Source: Firmicutes bacterium UBA1047
GTDB lineage: Bacteria; Bacillota; Clostridia; Tissierellales; Sedimentibacteraceae
Reading direction: 5' to 3'
NCBI GenBank assembly: GCA_002316585.1
Contig: DCDU01000140.1
Span: 1-6,093, forward strand
DNA length: 6,093 nucleotides
Shown here: positions 5,048-6,093 of the stretch, piece after piece
Position numbering within the stretch: the stretch's first letter is position 1
Layout: every line of letters starts with the position of its first letter
Notes under the pieces: generated by a model
What the model was told of the DNA's origin: nothing
Database searches by the model: none
Seen by the model: only the letters and a program-made list of their open reading frames with translations
Made by a program: the position numbers and the translations under genes

Positions 5048-6093
5048 ATGAATTACGAAGAAGCAATTGAATTTATTCATTCCACATATAAATTCGGCTC
5101 AAGACTTGGGCTTAAAAATATAACTAAGCTGATGGAGCTATTGGGAAACCCTCAAGACAGCTATAAAATCATACATGTTGCAGGAACAAACGGCAAGGGC
5201 TCTACCTGCAGTTTAATTAATGAAGTGCTGATGGAATCAGGCTACAAAACCGGTTTGTTCATTAGCCCCTACTTAGAAGAATTTACCGAAAGAATTCAAA
5301 TAAACAAACAGCATATCGATAAGGATTCTTTAGCAAGGATAGCAGCATTGGTAAAAAGTAAAATTGAAATTATGATTTCCGAAGGATATGAGCATCCCAC
5401 TGAATTTGAGGTTGTAACAGCAATAGGCTTTAAATATTTTCAGGAACAGAGTATAGATTTTTTAGTTCTTGAAGTGGGATTAGGAGGAAGATTCGACGCG
5501 ACTAATGTAGTCAAGAAACCTTTGGTTTGTGTAATTTCTTCCATAAGCTATGACCACATGGATTACTTAGGAGACACACTGGAAAAAATTGCTTATGAGA
5601 AGGCAGGCATCATAAAGGAAGGCTCCCCTGTTGTTGTTTATCCGCAGGCAGACAGTATAAAAAATATTATAAAGGATGTGGCTGTACAAAAAAACGCCAA
5701 GGTATTTGAGGCGAATATACATAATATTAAAAAATTTAAATCCGATATTACCGGACAGTGGTTTGAATATTTGAAGGATGATGTGTTTTATCTGCCTGAA
5801 CTTAAAATAAATTTATTGGGACAGCATCAGCTTTTAAATGCACTGACAGCTCTTTTGGCATTAGAAATAATGAAAACTGAAGGCTGTAACATAAGTTCGG
5901 AAAGTGTTATAAATGGTTTTTCAAGCTGCAGGTTTCCAGGCAGGTTTGAAATTATGAGCGAAAATCCCTTCATCATTATTGACGGAGGACACAATATTGA
6001 CGGTATCAGTCATTTTACAAAAACAGTAAAAGAATATTTCAAAGATAAAAAAATAATTCTTTTCTTTGGTATTCTTAAGGATAAAAATCCGGA
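5048..6093 (+). CDS. folC: Folylpolyglutamate synthase / dihydrofolate synthase (3' end cut by window edge)
   Basis: This is a cytoplasmic ATP-dependent ligase of the Mur ligase superfamily. It adds L-glutamate to tetrahydrofolate (polyglutamylation) and in most bacteria also to dihydropteroate to make dihydrofolate. The open frame covers 348 complete codons of a protein usually about 420-440 residues long, so roughly the last 80 are missing. The N-terminus has the usual NYEEAIEFIHS and the substrate-loop start FGSRLGLKNI. The P-loop is HVAGTNGKGST (43-53). LEVGLGGRFDATN contains E142, the magnesium-binding glutamate. ISYDHMDYLGDT contains H170. EKAGIIK contains K185, the expected carbamylated lysine. 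FPGRFE and DGGHN (312-316) start the C-terminal domain. DGGHN differs from the more common DGAHN by one small residue. It is divergent from the regulator operon and shares its promoter region, so it may be co-controlled. The sequence alone does not show whether it has both activities. Confidence 0.95.
   Translation, partial: MNYEEAIEFIHSTYKFGSRLGLKNITKLMELLGNPQDSYKIIHVAGTNGKGSTCSLINEVLMESGYKTGLFISPYLEEFTERIQINKQHIDKDSLARIAALVKSKIEIMISEGYEHPTEFEVVTAIGFKYFQEQSIDFLVLEVGLGGRFDATNVVKKPLVCVISSISYDHMDYLGDTLEKIAYEKAGIIKEGSPVVVYPQADSIKNIIKDVAVQKNAKVFEANIHNIKKFKSDITGQWFEYLKDDVFYLPELKINLLGQHQLLNALTALLALEIMKTEGCNISSESVINGFSSCRFPGRFEIMSENPFIIIDGGHNIDGISHFTKTVKEYFKDKKIILFFGILKDKNP

Overview
The window is strongly AT-rich, with purine-rich GGAGG-type ribosome binding sites and near-consensus sigma-A type promoters. 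This fits a low-GC Gram-positive bacterium. The pairing of an unfused radical SAM protein and DUF2344 protein next to an RNase E/G gene points to the Clostridia or Tissierellia. I cannot name the species from the sequence.

Layout: four genes on the minus strand appear to form one operon, read from right to left. They are a MerR-family regulator with a ligand-binding-type C-terminal domain (4899 to 4081), a TIGR03960-type radical SAM protein (4079 to 2220), a small DUF2344/TIGR03936-type protein (2239 to 1562), and an RNase E/G-family ribonuclease (1494 to 1, running off the left edge). The first two are separated by 1 base, the next two overlap by 20 bases, and the RNase gene follows after 67 bases with its own strong ribosome binding site. 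On the plus strand, folC (folylpolyglutamate synthase/dihydrofolate synthase) starts at 5048 and runs off the right edge.

The only real non-coding stretch is the 148-base divergent region 4900-5047. It holds two back-to-back promoters whose -35 boxes overlap on the same seven bases. A dyad lies inside or against each promoter spacer, and a longer 8-bp-arm inverted repeat lies in the folC leader. This is the most interesting part of the window. The MerR protein encoded next to it is the obvious candidate to bind there and could control its own operon and folC together.

The radical SAM + DUF2344 + RNase E/G order is a known conserved neighbourhood in clostridia, usually followed by ribosomal protein genes (rplU, rpmA) and obg, so those genes would be expected past the left edge. 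The less expected part is a MerR-type regulator tightly coupled to the front of that block. Otherwise these are ordinary chromosomal genes. I see no mobile element, CRISPR array, tRNA, rRNA or clear rho-independent terminator.
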